Shown: positions 28,527-36,622 of the stretch, piece after piece
Numbering within the stretch: position 1 is the stretch's first letter
Layout: the number at the start of each line of letters is the position of its first letter
From: Candidatus Dactylopiibacterium sp.
Lineage (GTDB): Bacteria; Pseudomonadota; Gammaproteobacteria; Burkholderiales; Rhodocyclaceae
Length of the DNA: 64,000 nucleotides
Assembly (NCBI GenBank): GCA_031119555.1
Contig: JAVHXQ010000010.1
Span: 1-64,000 of the forward strand
Direction: 5' to 3'
Notes under the pieces: generated by a model
The model's input: only the letters and a program-made list of their open reading frames with translations
Told to the model about the DNA's origin: nothing
The model's database searches: none
Program-made: the position numbers and the translations under genes

Positions 28527-31079
28527 ATGACCAAACAACTCATCATCGCCGAAAAACCTTCCGTGGCGCAGGACGTCGCCCGGGCCCTGGGAGGCTTTAC
28601 GCGCCAGGGCGATTATTTCGAGAGCGATGACTACGTACTCTCCTCGGCCGTGGGCCATCTGCTCGAACTCGCGGTGCCCGATGAATTCGAGGTCAAGCGC
28701 GGCAAGTGGAGCTTCGCGCACCTGCCCACCATTCCGCCGCATTTCAAGCTCAACCCCATCGAGAAGAGCGCCGAGCGCCTGCGCCTGCTGACCAAGCTCA
28801 TCAAGCGCAAGGACGTGACCGGCCTCATCAACGCCTGTGACGCGGGGCGCGAGGGGGAGCTGATCTTCACCTACGTCGCCCAGCACGCCGGCACCAGCAA
28901 GCCCGTGCGGCGTCTGTGGCTGCAGAGCATGACCGCGCAGGCCATCCGCGATGGTTTCCAGCAGCTGCGCACCGCCGCCGAGATGAGCGGGCTGCGCGAG
29001 GCGGCGATGTGCCGGGCCGAGAGCGACTGGCTCATCGGCATCAACGGCACGCGTGCGATGACCGCCTTCAACTCCAAGAGCGGCGGTTTCCACCTGACCA
29101 CGGTGGGCCGCGTGCAGACGCCCACGCTCGCGATCGTCGTGGAGCGCGAGGAGCGCATCCGGGCTTTCCGGCCGCGCAACTACTGGGAGGTGGAGGCCAC
29201 CTTCGGGGTTTCGGCCGGCGAGTACGTCGGCCGCTGGTTCGACGAAGGCTTCCGGAAGCCCGAGGACGACGAGCACGCCGCCGCGCCCCGCATCTGGGAC
29301 CAGGCGCGGGCCGACGCGATCCGCACCCGGTGTGCGGGCAAGCCTGGCCGCGTCGAAGAGGAGTCGCGCCCTTCGACCCAGCTTTCGCCGCTGCTCTTCG
29401 ACCTCACCTCGCTGCAGCGCGAGGCCAACGGCCGCTTCGGCTTCTCGGCCCGCACCACGTTGCAGCTCGCGCAGGCGCTGTATGAGAAGCACAAGGTGCT
29501 GACCTACCCGCGAACCGATTCGCGCGCGCTGCCTGAAGATTACGTGACGACGGTGCCCGGCATCCTGGGCGCGCTGCCCGACGAATACACCGGCTTTGCC
29601 ACGCAGATCATCAAGCGCGGCTGGGTCAAGCCCAACAAGCGCATCTTCAACAACGCCAAGATCTCGGACCACTTCGCGATCGTGCCCACGGGCACCGCGC
29701 CCAAGAACCTCTCCGAGGCCGAGTACAAGATCTACGATCTGGTCACGAAGCGTTTTCTCGCGGTGTTCTTCCCCGCGGCCGAGTACCAGATCACCACGCG
29801 CATCACGCGCGTCGAGGGCGAAGCCTTCAAGACCGAGGGCAAGGTGCTCGTGACCGCTGGCTGGCTGGCGATCTACGGCAAGGAAGCCGCGCTCGAGGGC
29901 GAAGAGGCCTCCGGGTCGCTGGTGCCCGTGCAGCAGGGCGAGGGGGCGCGCACCGAGGAGATCGCCGTCAAGGCGCTCGTCACCAAGCCGCCCGCGCGCT
30001 ACAACGAAGCCACGCTGCTGTCGGCCATGGAAGGCGCGGGCAAGCTCGTGGACGACGAAGAGCTGCGCGCCGCGATGGCGGGACGTGGGCTGGGCACGCC
30101 CGCCACGCGCGCCCAGATCATCGAGAACCTGATCGCGGAAACCTACATGCTGCGCGAAGGCCGCGAACTGATTCCGACCGCCAAGGCGTTCTCGCTGATC
30201 ACGCTGCTGAAGGGGCTGGGGATTGCCGAACTGGCCTCCGCCGAGCTGACCGGCGAGTGGGAACACAAGCTGGGGCTGCTCGAGAAGGGGCAGCTGTCGC
30301 GCGCCGAGTTCATGGGCAGCATCGAAGCCATGACGCGCGACATCGTGGAGCGCGCCAAGAGCTACGATTCCGACACGATCCCGGGTGACTTCGGCGACAT
30401 CCACGCGCCCTGCCCCAAGTGCGGCGGCCAGATCCGCGAGAACTACAAGAAGTTCCAGTGCCAGTCGTGCGAGTACGCGCTCTGGAAGATCGTGGCCGGC
30501 CGCCAGTTCGAGCCGCACGAGATCGAGACCCTGCTCACGACCGGGCGGGTGGGGCCGTTGCTGGGCTTCCGCAACAAGATGGGCCGGGCCTTCAACGCTG
30601 AGATCCGCCTCAACGACGACAGGATGCCCGAGTTCGACTTCGGCCAGCCGCGCGAGGGCGAGGACGCGCAAGCGCCCGACTTCTCCGGCCAGACCAGCCT
30701 GGGCCACTGTCCGAAGTGCCAGGCCGGCGTTTATGAACACGGCACGTCCTACGTCTGCGAAAAATCCGTCGGCCCCGACAAGAGCTGCGACTTCCGCTCC
30801 GGCAAGGTGATCCTGCAGCAGCCCATCGAACCCGAGCAGATGCAGAAATTGCTCAGCACGGGCAAGACCGACCTCTTGCGGCTGTTCGTCTCCTCGCGCA
30901 CGCATCGCAAGTTCTCCGCGATGCTCGTCTGGGACGCCAAGGCCGGCAAGGTGGGGTTCGAGTTCGAGCCCCGCGCGCCCAAGGCCCCGGCCAAGGGCAA
31001 GGCGGCGGCCGCGGCGGGCGAGGGCGAAGCCGCCGCGCCTGCCAGGAAAACCACGCGTGCGCGCAAGACGACGGCCTAG
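28527..31079 (+). CDS. topB: DNA topoisomerase III-type (type IA) topoisomerase
   Basis: This 850-residue type IA topoisomerase relaxes or decatenates DNA through single-strand passage. The TOPRIM domain begins KQLIIAEKPSVAQDVARAL and has NACDAGREGELIF. The active-site tyrosine lies in TYPRTDSRALP near residue 329. Two zinc-ribbon segments near the C-terminus (CPKCGGQIRENYKKFQCQSC, and CPKCQAGVYEHGTSYVC) precede a Lys/Ala-rich basic tail of about 40 residues. The family signatures and the smg neighbourhood fit the betaproteobacterial topoisomerase III. ATG at 28527 is chosen for the conserved start. A strong terminator follows. Confidence 0.93.
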   Translation: MTKQLIIAEKPSVAQDVARALGGFTRQGDYFESDDYVLSSAVGHLLELAVPDEFEVKRGKWSFAHLPTIPPHFKLNPIEKSAERLRLLTKLIKRKDVTGLINACDAGREGELIFTYVAQHAGTSKPVRRLWLQSMTAQAIRDGFQQLRTAAEMSGLREAAMCRAESDWLIGINGTRAMTAFNSKSGGFHLTTVGRVQTPTLAIVVEREERIRAFRPRNYWEVEATFGVSAGEYVGRWFDEGFRKPEDDEHAAAPRIWDQARADAIRTRCAGKPGRVEEESRPSTQLSPLLFDLTSLQREANGRFGFSARTTLQLAQALYEKHKVLTYPRTDSRALPEDYVTTVPGILGALPDEYTGFATQIIKRGWVKPNKRIFNNAKISDHFAIVPTGTAPKNLSEAEYKIYDLVTKRFLAVFFPAAEYQITTRITRVEGEAFKTEGKVLVTAGWLAIYGKEAALEGEEASGSLVPVQQGEGARTEEIAVKALVTKPPARYNEATLLSAMEGAGKLVDDEELRAAMAGRGLGTPATRAQIIENLIAETYMLREGRELIPTAKAFSLITLLKGLGIAELASAELTGEWEHKLGLLEKGQLSRAEFMGSIEAMTRDIVERAKSYDSDTIPGDFGDIHAPCPKCGGQIRENYKKFQCQSCEYALWKIVAGRQFEPHEIETLLTTGRVGPLLGFRNKMGRAFNAEIRLNDDRMPEFDFGQPREGEDAQAPDFSGQTSLGHCPKCQAGVYEHGTSYVCEKSVGPDKSCDFRSGKVILQQPIEPEQMQKLLSTGKTDLLRLFVSSRTHRKFSAMLVWDAKAGKVGFEFEPRAPKAPAKGKAAAAAGEGEAAAPARKTTRARKTTA

Positions 31080-31105
31080 GCCGGGGAGTCTTCCGGCGTA
31101 GAATG

Positions 31106-31137
31106 AAAGGCCCGTCCAAAAGACGGGCCTTTTGTTT
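31106..31137 (+). terminator. Rho-independent terminator after topB
   Basis: An 11-base stem, AAAGGCCCGTC (31106-31116) paired with GACGGGCCTTT (31122-31132), has a 5-base loop and a T-rich tail. Confidence 0.9.
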
Positions 31138-31209
31138 CTTCCGGAACTCGCACCGCGGTTTTGCGTTCACACTGCACCGCTGGCGGACTTCCCCCTTCCC
31201 TCATTCATC

Positions 31210-32001
31210 ATGAAGCACTCGGTAACATATTCCGTTCTGGTCGTGGCCCTGCTGGCCACCGCGTCTCCCGCCCAGGCAGACGATCTGCCTTCCGCCGTCA
31301 ACGATCCGATGTTCGGCAAGCTCGCCTCCGACCCCCCCCTCAAGGACGACGGCAGCGGCAAATGGCAGGGCTCGCTGGGCGCGGGGCTGACGCTCAGGCG
31401 GGGCAGCTCGAATTCCACCGAAGGCAGCCTCTCGCTGGATGCCGCCCGCGAAATGCGCGAGAGCCGGCTGACGGCCAATGCGCTGGCGGTGCGCAGCTCG
31501 CGCGACGGTGAGCGCAGTGGCGACACCGCGAACGGCGAATTCCGTGGCGAGCGCAGGCTTTCGCGCAACATGTTCGGCTTCGCCGGCCTGGGCGCCGAGC
31601 GCGACGCGCTGCAGGACATGACCTTCCGTTCCAGTCTTTCCAGCGGTGTCGGCACGCGCTGGGTCGATAACGACACGACGCAGTTCAACCTGTACGGCGG
31701 TCTGGCCTACAGTATGGAGCGCTATACCGACGGGCGCAGCCCGAAGGGGGTGGAAGTGCTGCTGGGCACCGAACTGCGCCACCAGATCTCCGAGACCAGC
31801 CGCATCACGCACCGCCTCGTGGCCTATCCGGACTCGATCAGCGGCGGCGCGCGCTTCGCGATGCAGGGCGACCTCACGACGCGCATCAACGCGCATTTCG
31901 GCCTGCAGCTGTCGGTGCTGCAGAAGTACCGTGAAAAGGTCGCCGAGCAGAACAGCCACATCGACACGGTGTTCTTCACGGGCATCACGGCCGGTTTCTG
32001 A
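31210..32001 (+). CDS. DUF481-family outer-membrane protein
   Basis: This 263-residue exported protein has a signal peptide (SVTYSVLVVALLATASPAQA), then a region rich in alternating amphipathic strands ending in a C-terminal phenylalanine (TGITAGF), as expected of a beta-barrel outer-membrane protein. The segments GSLGAGLTLRRGSSNSTEGSLSL and FRGERRLSRNMFGFAGLGAERD match the DUF481 (YdiY-like) pattern. The family's function is unknown, and some members are salt- or acid-induced. ATG at 31210 begins the signal peptide. It is transcribed after the topB terminator and is convergent with the SBF transporter. Confidence 0.85.
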   Translation: MKHSVTYSVLVVALLATASPAQADDLPSAVNDPMFGKLASDPPLKDDGSGKWQGSLGAGLTLRRGSSNSTEGSLSLDAAREMRESRLTANALAVRSSRDGERSGDTANGEFRGERRLSRNMFGFAGLGAERDALQDMTFRSSLSSGVGTRWVDNDTTQFNLYGGLAYSMERYTDGRSPKGVEVLLGTELRHQISETSRITHRLVAYPDSISGGARFAMQGDLTTRINAHFGLQLSVLQKYREKVAEQNSHIDTVFFTGITAGF

Positions 32002-32034
32002 ACCGGCCCGCCGGGGCGCCGCGCCGCGCGTGAC

Positions 32035-33027
32035 TCAGTGCCGCGCGGCGTCGGCCTCGCGCGCATAGCGGCGCGCGAGCACGCTCACCATCACGAGCTG
32101 AAGCAGGTGGAAGAGCATGATGGGGGCGATCACCAGCCCCAGGCGCGGGTCGGCGCCGAACATGATGCGCGCCATCGGCACCCCGGTCGCGAGAGACTTC
32201 TTGGAGCCGCAGAACACCGCCGCGATGCGGTCTTCCCGCGAAAAGCCGGCGAGCCGGCAAGCCAGGCTCATGAGCGCGAAGACGACCCAGAACAGCGCCA
32301 CGGAGATCAACGCGATGAGCAGCAGCGTGCGCAGCCCGTGCGCGGCCCAGACGCCTTCATGCACCGAGTCCGCGAAGGAGTTGGCGACGATGGCCAGGAT
32401 GGTCAGGCGGTCGAGCAGCTTTGCCGCCTTCAGGTGCGCCTCCACCCAGCGCAGCACGAACGGGCGCAGCAGCTGGCCCAGCGCGATGGGCACGAGCACC
32501 AGCAGCACGATCTTCAGGATCACCGGCCCCAGCGGCATGCCGCCGCCCTGGGTGTGCAGGAAGGCCTGCACCCACAGCGGCGTGATGAAGACGCCGATCA
32601 GGCTCGACAGGCTGGCATTGAAGATGGCGCCGCTGACGTTGCCCTGCGCGATCGACGTCATGGCCACCGAGGACGAAACCGTGGAAGGCAGCACGCACAG
32701 GTAGAACACCCCCAGCGCGAGGCCGGCGTCGAGGCGGCCGCCGAACAGCGTCTGGAAAGCCAGGCCCACGAGCGGGAAGAGCACGAAGGTACCGCCCTGG
32801 ATCATCAGGTGCAGGCGCCAGTTGAGAATGCCCTGGCGCATCTTCTGCGGTGACAGCGTGAGGCCGTAGAGCAGGAAGACCAGCGCGACGCCGTAGTTCG
32901 TGAACACGTCGAGGCGGATCAGCCCCCCGCTGCGCAATACCTCCGGCAGCAGGGTCGCGAGCGCCACGGCGCCGAGCAGGGAAAGGATGAAGCCGTCCAG
33001 GCCATAGCGCCGCAGCAGGGCGAACAT
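32035..33027 (-). CDS. Bile acid:sodium symporter-family (SBF-like) transporter
   Basis: This 330-residue membrane protein has about nine to ten hydrophobic segments. It resembles the SBF-like (YfeH/ASBT-fold) group, with FTNYGVALVFLLYGLTLSP near residue 42, VLPSTVSSSVAMTSIAQGN near residue 111, and FCGSKKSLATGVPMARIMF near residue 272, the crossover-helix region. The natural substrate is not predictable from sequence; organic anions with sodium symport are usual for the fold. It lies 3 bases downstream of the metal exporter gene on the same strand and may be cotranscribed with it. Confidence 0.88.
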   Translation of the reverse strand: MFALLRRYGLDGFILSLLGAVALATLLPEVLRSGGLIRLDVFTNYGVALVFLLYGLTLSPQKMRQGILNWRLHLMIQGGTFVLFPLVGLAFQTLFGGRLDAGLALGVFYLCVLPSTVSSSVAMTSIAQGNVSGAIFNASLSSLIGVFITPLWVQAFLHTQGGGMPLGPVILKIVLLVLVPIALGQLLRPFVLRWVEAHLKAAKLLDRLTILAIVANSFADSVHEGVWAAHGLRTLLLIALISVALFWVVFALMSLACRLAGFSREDRIAAVFCGSKKSLATGVPMARIMFGADPRLGLVIAPIMLFHLLQLVMVSVLARRYAREADAARH

Positions 33028-33030
33028 GAA

Positions 33031-33969
33031 TCAGTCCGTGTCGAGTTCCAGGGTGACATGCACGAGCTCCTCGTGGATCGCGAGCTGGCGCCGGAAATCC
33101 GCCGGCGTGGCGCCGGCGCGGGTGGCCAGGCGCAGGATGCAGGCATAGCTGCCCTTGCCGATGCGCCAGACGTGCAAGTCGCGGATTGTAGCCGGGATGG
33201 GGCTGGCCGCGATCACTTCGCGGATTTCGTCCACCACGGGCGCGTCCATTTCGGCATCCAGCAGCACGCGCCCGCTGTCGCGCAGCAGGCCCGATGCCCA
33301 CGCGCCCACCAGCAGCGCGCCCGTCACGCCCATCACCGGGTCCAGCCAGTCGGCGCCCCACAGCTTGCCGGCCGTGAGCGCCACGATGGCCGCCACCGAG
33401 GTGGCCGCGTCGGCGAGCACATGCAGGTAGGCCGCGCGCAGGTTGAGGTCGTGCGCGTGTTCGTGCGCAGGGTCATGGCCGTGTGCGTGACCGTGCTCGT
33501 GGGCGTGCGTGGAGTCATCCTTGAGCAGCCACGCACAGGCGAGATTCACCGTCAGGCCGACGACCGCGATGAAGATCGCCTCGTCGTAGCGGATGGGCTG
33601 CGGCGCGAGCAGCCGCGCGATCGACTCCCACGCCATGATGGCCGCCACCGCGAGCAGACACAGCGCGCTCGTGAAGCTGCCCAGCACCTCGAACTTCCAG
33701 GCGCCGAACGAGAAGCGCCGGTCGGCCGCGTAACGGCGCGCGAGCGCCCAGGCGGCGAGCGAAAGGCCCAGCGCCAGCGCGTGCGAACTCATGTGCCAGC
33801 CATCCGCGAGCAGCGCCATCGAATTGAAGTACCAGCCGCCGCTGATCTCGGCCAGCATCATCAGCGCCGTCAGCGCCACGGCCCAGCGCGTGCGGCGCTC
33901 GGCGAGAGGGTTGCCGGCATCGAACCGGCCGGCGGCTTCGCAATGGTGAACGGGGCGCGCGGTTTGCAT
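33031..33969 (-). CDS. CDF-family divalent metal exporter, DmeF-like
   Basis: This is a 312-residue cation diffusion facilitator with six predicted membrane helices. Metal-site features are MALLADGWHMSSHALALG (helix II, with Asp and His) and LHVLADAATSVAAIVAL (helix V). A His-rich cytosolic loop of alternating His with Ala, Glu and Gly lies between helices IV and V (HAHEHGHAHGHDPAHEHAHD). The resemblance is to DmeF-type exporters for Co2+ and Ni2+. The ATG at 33969 was chosen for the conserved region. The divergent neighbour is an RcnR-type repressor, and the shared operator (33987-34003) supports regulation by Ni/Co. Confidence 0.9.
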   Translation of the reverse strand: MQTARPVHHCEAAGRFDAGNPLAERRTRWAVALTALMMLAEISGGWYFNSMALLADGWHMSSHALALGLSLAAWALARRYAADRRFSFGAWKFEVLGSFTSALCLLAVAAIMAWESIARLLAPQPIRYDEAIFIAVVGLTVNLACAWLLKDDSTHAHEHGHAHGHDPAHEHAHDLNLRAAYLHVLADAATSVAAIVALTAGKLWGADWLDPVMGVTGALLVGAWASGLLRDSGRVLLDAEMDAPVVDEIREVIAASPIPATIRDLHVWRIGKGSYACILRLATRAGATPADFRRQLAIHEELVHVTLELDTD

Positions 33970-33986
33970 CGGAGTCTCTGGGTTGG

Positions 33987-34003
33987 ATACTGCCCCCCAG
34001 TAT
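33987..34003. promoter_or_regulatory. RcnR-type operator between the exporter and repressor genes
   Basis: ATACTGCCCCCCAGTAT reads TACT-GGGGGG-C-AGTA on the minus strand (33988-34002). This is the TACT-G6-N-AGTA pattern known for RcnR/DmeR-type repressors. It is centred in the 57-base gap between the two divergent starts (33969 and 34027), so binding there would block both promoters. Confidence 0.85.
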
Positions 34004-34026
34004 ATTCCGGTTACAATGAACAGACC

Positions 34027-34308
34027 ATGGCCCATCTTCTCAAGAACCGGAAACCCCTTCTCGCGCGCATCCGCCGCATCCAGGGGCAGCTGCGCGCGCT
34101 CGAAGCGCTGCTCGACACCGAAAGCGGCACCGAATGCGGTCAGGTGCTGCAGCAGATCGCCGCGGTGCGCGGCGCCGTGGGCGGGCTCATGAACCACGTG
34201 CTGGAAGGCCACGTGCGCGAGCACCTGGGCGCGGAGCAGGCCGATCCGCAGCAGCGTGCCGAGGACGTGGAGCGCCTGCTGAGCGTGATGCGTTCCTATC
34301 TGCGCTAG
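34027..34308 (+). CDS. Metal-sensing repressor of the RcnR/CsoR family
   Basis: This 93-residue all-helical repressor belongs to the CsoR/RcnR family. The Ni/Co-sensing set of RcnR is present: His3, Cys37, His62 and His66 (in GHVREH). The core segments RRIQGQLRALEALLD and CGQVLQQIAAVRGAVGGLMNHVL match the family. It should repress the divergent CDF exporter, and itself, through the operator at 33987-34003 and release DNA on metal binding. The metal preference (Co versus Ni) is not decided by sequence alone. Confidence 0.93.
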   Translation: MAHLLKNRKPLLARIRRIQGQLRALEALLDTESGTECGQVLQQIAAVRGAVGGLMNHVLEGHVREHLGAEQADPQQRAEDVERLLSVMRSYLR

Positions 34309-34401
34309 GAGGCGCGGCGCGGGCGACGGGGTGTCGCTCGCGGGGCCGGCGTCTTGCCGGGCGGTGCGGCGGAAGGCGCCTGGCGCCGCGCCGTGCCGGG
34401 G

Positions 34402-35010
34402 TCAGCCCGCGTCGGGCCGGTAGGCACGCAGGAAAACCTCCACCGCACGCCGCGCCATGCGCGGCTTCTCGTCTGCGGGGATGGAATCGATCACGCCCAG
34501 CAACAGCTTGTCCTGGATTTCCGCGCGCAGCAGGCCGAAGAGCTGTTGTGCCGCGATGAGGCCGTCCTCCCGTCGCAGCGCGCCGCGTGCCATGCAGGCT
34601 TCGAGGTGGCGTGCGAGTACGCGCAGGCCTTCCTGCGGGCCCCGCTCGTAGAAAAGACGTCCGACCGTGCTCTTGTGCGCTTCCGCGATCGCGTTGCGAT
34701 AGTTGCGCGTGAGCACCGGCTGGCTGGTGCCCTCGACGAAGCCCAGGCCAAACTGCATCAGGCTTTCCTCGGGGGGCAGGCTGGCGTCGAGCGCATCGAA
34801 CAGGTTGCGCACCAGGCTTTCGGCCGACTGGCGCATGACCTCCACGAAAAGCTCTTCCTTGGAGCTGAAATAGTTATACAGCGTGGCCTTGGAACCGCCC
34901 ACGCGGGCGGCAATCTCCGACATCGACGTGGCTTCGAAGCCGAGCGTCTGGAAGACCTCGCGCGCAATCTCCACGATGGCCTGCCGCCGCGATTCGCTTT
35001 TGCCGCGCAT
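34402..35010 (-). CDS. TetR/AcrR-family repressor
   Basis: This 202-residue regulator has an N-terminal TetR helix-turn-helix (IVEIAREVFQTLGFEATSMSEIAARVGGSKATLYNYF begins near residue 12). The C-terminal ligand-binding domain resembles AcrR-type regulators (LFGLLRAEIQDKLLLGV). It is divergent from a three-gene efflux operon, and the spacer holds two palindromes that are likely operators. The inducer is probably a toxic compound handled by the pump, which is inferred from context. Confidence 0.93.
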   Translation of the reverse strand: MRGKSESRRQAIVEIAREVFQTLGFEATSMSEIAARVGGSKATLYNYFSSKEELFVEVMRQSAESLVRNLFDALDASLPPEESLMQFGLGFVEGTSQPVLTRNYRNAIAEAHKSTVGRLFYERGPQEGLRVLARHLEACMARGALRREDGLIAAQQLFGLLRAEIQDKLLLGVIDSIPADEKPRMARRAVEVFLRAYRPDAG

Positions 35011-35025
35011 GGGCTGGCTCCTTAT

Positions 35026-35043
35026 CTGAACTCACCGGTTCAG
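35026..35043. promoter_or_regulatory. Inverted repeat next to the tetR start
   Basis: CTGAAC and GTTCAG are separated by six bases, 16 bases upstream of the tetR start. It is a possible autoregulatory operator half of the divergent region. Confidence 0.5.
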
Positions 35044-35049
35044 TTTTGC

Positions 35050-35091
35050 TTGACAGCCTTCTCGTGTCAATCCAATACTGTACGGTACAGT
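35050..35091 (+). promoter_or_regulatory. Efflux-operon promoter with overlapping TetR-type operator
   Basis: A consensus TTGACA -35 (35050-35055) is followed after 18 bases by AATACT (35074-35079) as a possible -10. The 15-base palindrome ACTGTACGGTACAGT (35077-35091) overlaps the -10 and the start site, the usual place for TetR-type repression. CAGTT repeats the half-site next to it. Confidence 0.65.
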
Positions 35092-35110
35092 TCAGTTAAG
35101 GATGTGCACG

Positions 35111-36577
35111 GTGCCGCCGATTCTTCCCCGGATGTCTGGTTTGTGGTTCTTCTCGTGCCATGCGGGGCGGCTGTCCGCCGCCCTGCCGGCACTCATGCTG
35201 CTCGGCGCCTGCGTGAGCGCACCCGAGCTGGCGCCGCCCGCCGGCCTCGCGCCGACCGGTGACTGGGCCGCCGCGCGGAGCCTTGCCGCGCCCGCCCGCG
35301 ACTGGCCCGCCGAGAGCTGGTGGCGTGCTTACGGCGATGCGCAGCTCGACGCCCTCATCGACGAGGCGGTGGCGGACGCCCCGAGCCTGCAGGTAGCCGC
35401 CGCGCGGCTGCGACGCGCCGAAGCCGGCGTACGGATCGCCGACGCCGCGCGGGGGCCGCAAGTGAGTGGCCGCGCCGCGGCCGAGATGACCAAGCAGAGC
35501 TACAACCTGCTGGTGCCGCGCCAGCAGCTGCCTCAGGGATGGGACAGCTATGGCCGCGCCACGCTGGATTTCAGCTGGGAACTCGACTTCTGGGGGCGCA
35601 ACCGCGCCGCCCTCGCGGCTGCCACGACGGACCTCGACGCGCGCCGCGCCGAGTTCGCGCAGAGCCGCCTCATGCTGGCCGCCGCGATGGCGTCGCACTA
35701 TGCCGAGCTGAGCCGGCTGCACGCCAGCCGCGACACCGCCTTGCGGGCGCTGGAGATCCGCGCGCGCACGGCGTCGTTGTTCACCCAGCGCTTCGGTAAC
35801 GGGCTGGAGACGCGCGGCAGCCTGCGTGATGCCGATGCCCGCCGCGCGGTGGCAGAAGGCGCGCTGCTGGCGGTGGAGGAACAGATCGCGCTGCAGCGCA
35901 ACCGCATCGCTGCGCTGCTGGGCGCCGGGCCCGACCGTGGTCTGGCGATCGCGCGGCCCGCGCTCGCGCTGGACCGGGCTTTCGGCCTGCCCGCGCAGCT
36001 CCACTTCGATCTGCTGGGGCGGCGCCCCGACGTGACGGCCGCGCGCTTGCGCGCCGAAGCCGCCGCGCGACGCATCGACGTGGCCGAGGCGGAGTTCTAT
36101 CCGAACGTGAATCTGGCGGGCTTCGTGGGGCTGCAGGCACTCGGGCTGGACCGCATCACGCGCAACGGCAGCGAAATCGGCAGCGTGGGGCCGGCGATCT
36201 CGCTGCCCATCTTCAACGGCGGCCGCCTCAAGGCGCAGTACGCCGGGCGTCGCGCCGAGTACGACGAAGCAGTGGCCGACTATCGCGCCACCGTCGCGCG
36301 CGCGCTGCAGGAAGTGGCCGACAACGCGGTGAGCCAGCAGGCGCTCGGCCAGCGCCTCGACAAGGCCGACGAGGCCGTGGACGCCGCCACCGAGGCGCAT
36401 CGCGTGGCGCGCGACCGCTACGAAGGCGGGCTCGCGAACGCCCTCGAAGTGCTCTCCGCCGAAGACCGGCTGCTCGACAGCCTGAGCGCGCGCACCAACC
36501 TGCGCGCGCTTTCCTGGACCCTGGACATCGACCTGCAGCGCGCGCTCGGAGGCGGTTACCGCCTCGCCGCGCGCTGA
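35111..36577 (+). CDS. Outer-membrane efflux lipoprotein (NodT/OprM family)
   Basis: This is the TolC-like outer-membrane channel of a drug efflux pump, about 488 residues. The signal peptide ends in the lipobox LLGAC, so the protein is probably lipidated. Two outer-membrane-efflux repeats are visible (WWRAYGDAQLDALIDEAVADAPSL begins the first, LLGRRPDVTAARLRAEAAAR the second). GTG at 35111 is proposed because AAGG sits 9 bases upstream. ATG at 35102 is too close to that site, and ATG at 35132 lacks one. It is the first gene of the efflux operon, 45 bases before emrA. Confidence 0.92.
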   Translation: MPPILPRMSGLWFFSCHAGRLSAALPALMLLGACVSAPELAPPAGLAPTGDWAAARSLAAPARDWPAESWWRAYGDAQLDALIDEAVADAPSLQVAAARLRRAEAGVRIADAARGPQVSGRAAAEMTKQSYNLLVPRQQLPQGWDSYGRATLDFSWELDFWGRNRAALAAATTDLDARRAEFAQSRLMLAAAMASHYAELSRLHASRDTALRALEIRARTASLFTQRFGNGLETRGSLRDADARRAVAEGALLAVEEQIALQRNRIAALLGAGPDRGLAIARPALALDRAFGLPAQLHFDLLGRRPDVTAARLRAEAAARRIDVAEAEFYPNVNLAGFVGLQALGLDRITRNGSEIGSVGPAISLPIFNGGRLKAQYAGRRAEYDEAVADYRATVARALQEVADNAVSQQALGQRLDKADEAVDAATEAHRVARDRYEGGLANALEVLSAEDRLLDSLSARTNLRALSWTLDIDLQRALGGGYRLAAR

Positions 36578-36622
36578 AGCGCGTCTTCCCCGCCTCACCG
36601 GAATCTCTCAAGGAATTTCCTC

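Noticed and set aside
33058-34026. An N-terminal extension of the RcnR-type repressor
   Set aside because: The open frame continues far upstream, but that part is antisense to the metal exporter. The true start is the ATG at 34027, giving the family's normal length and His3.
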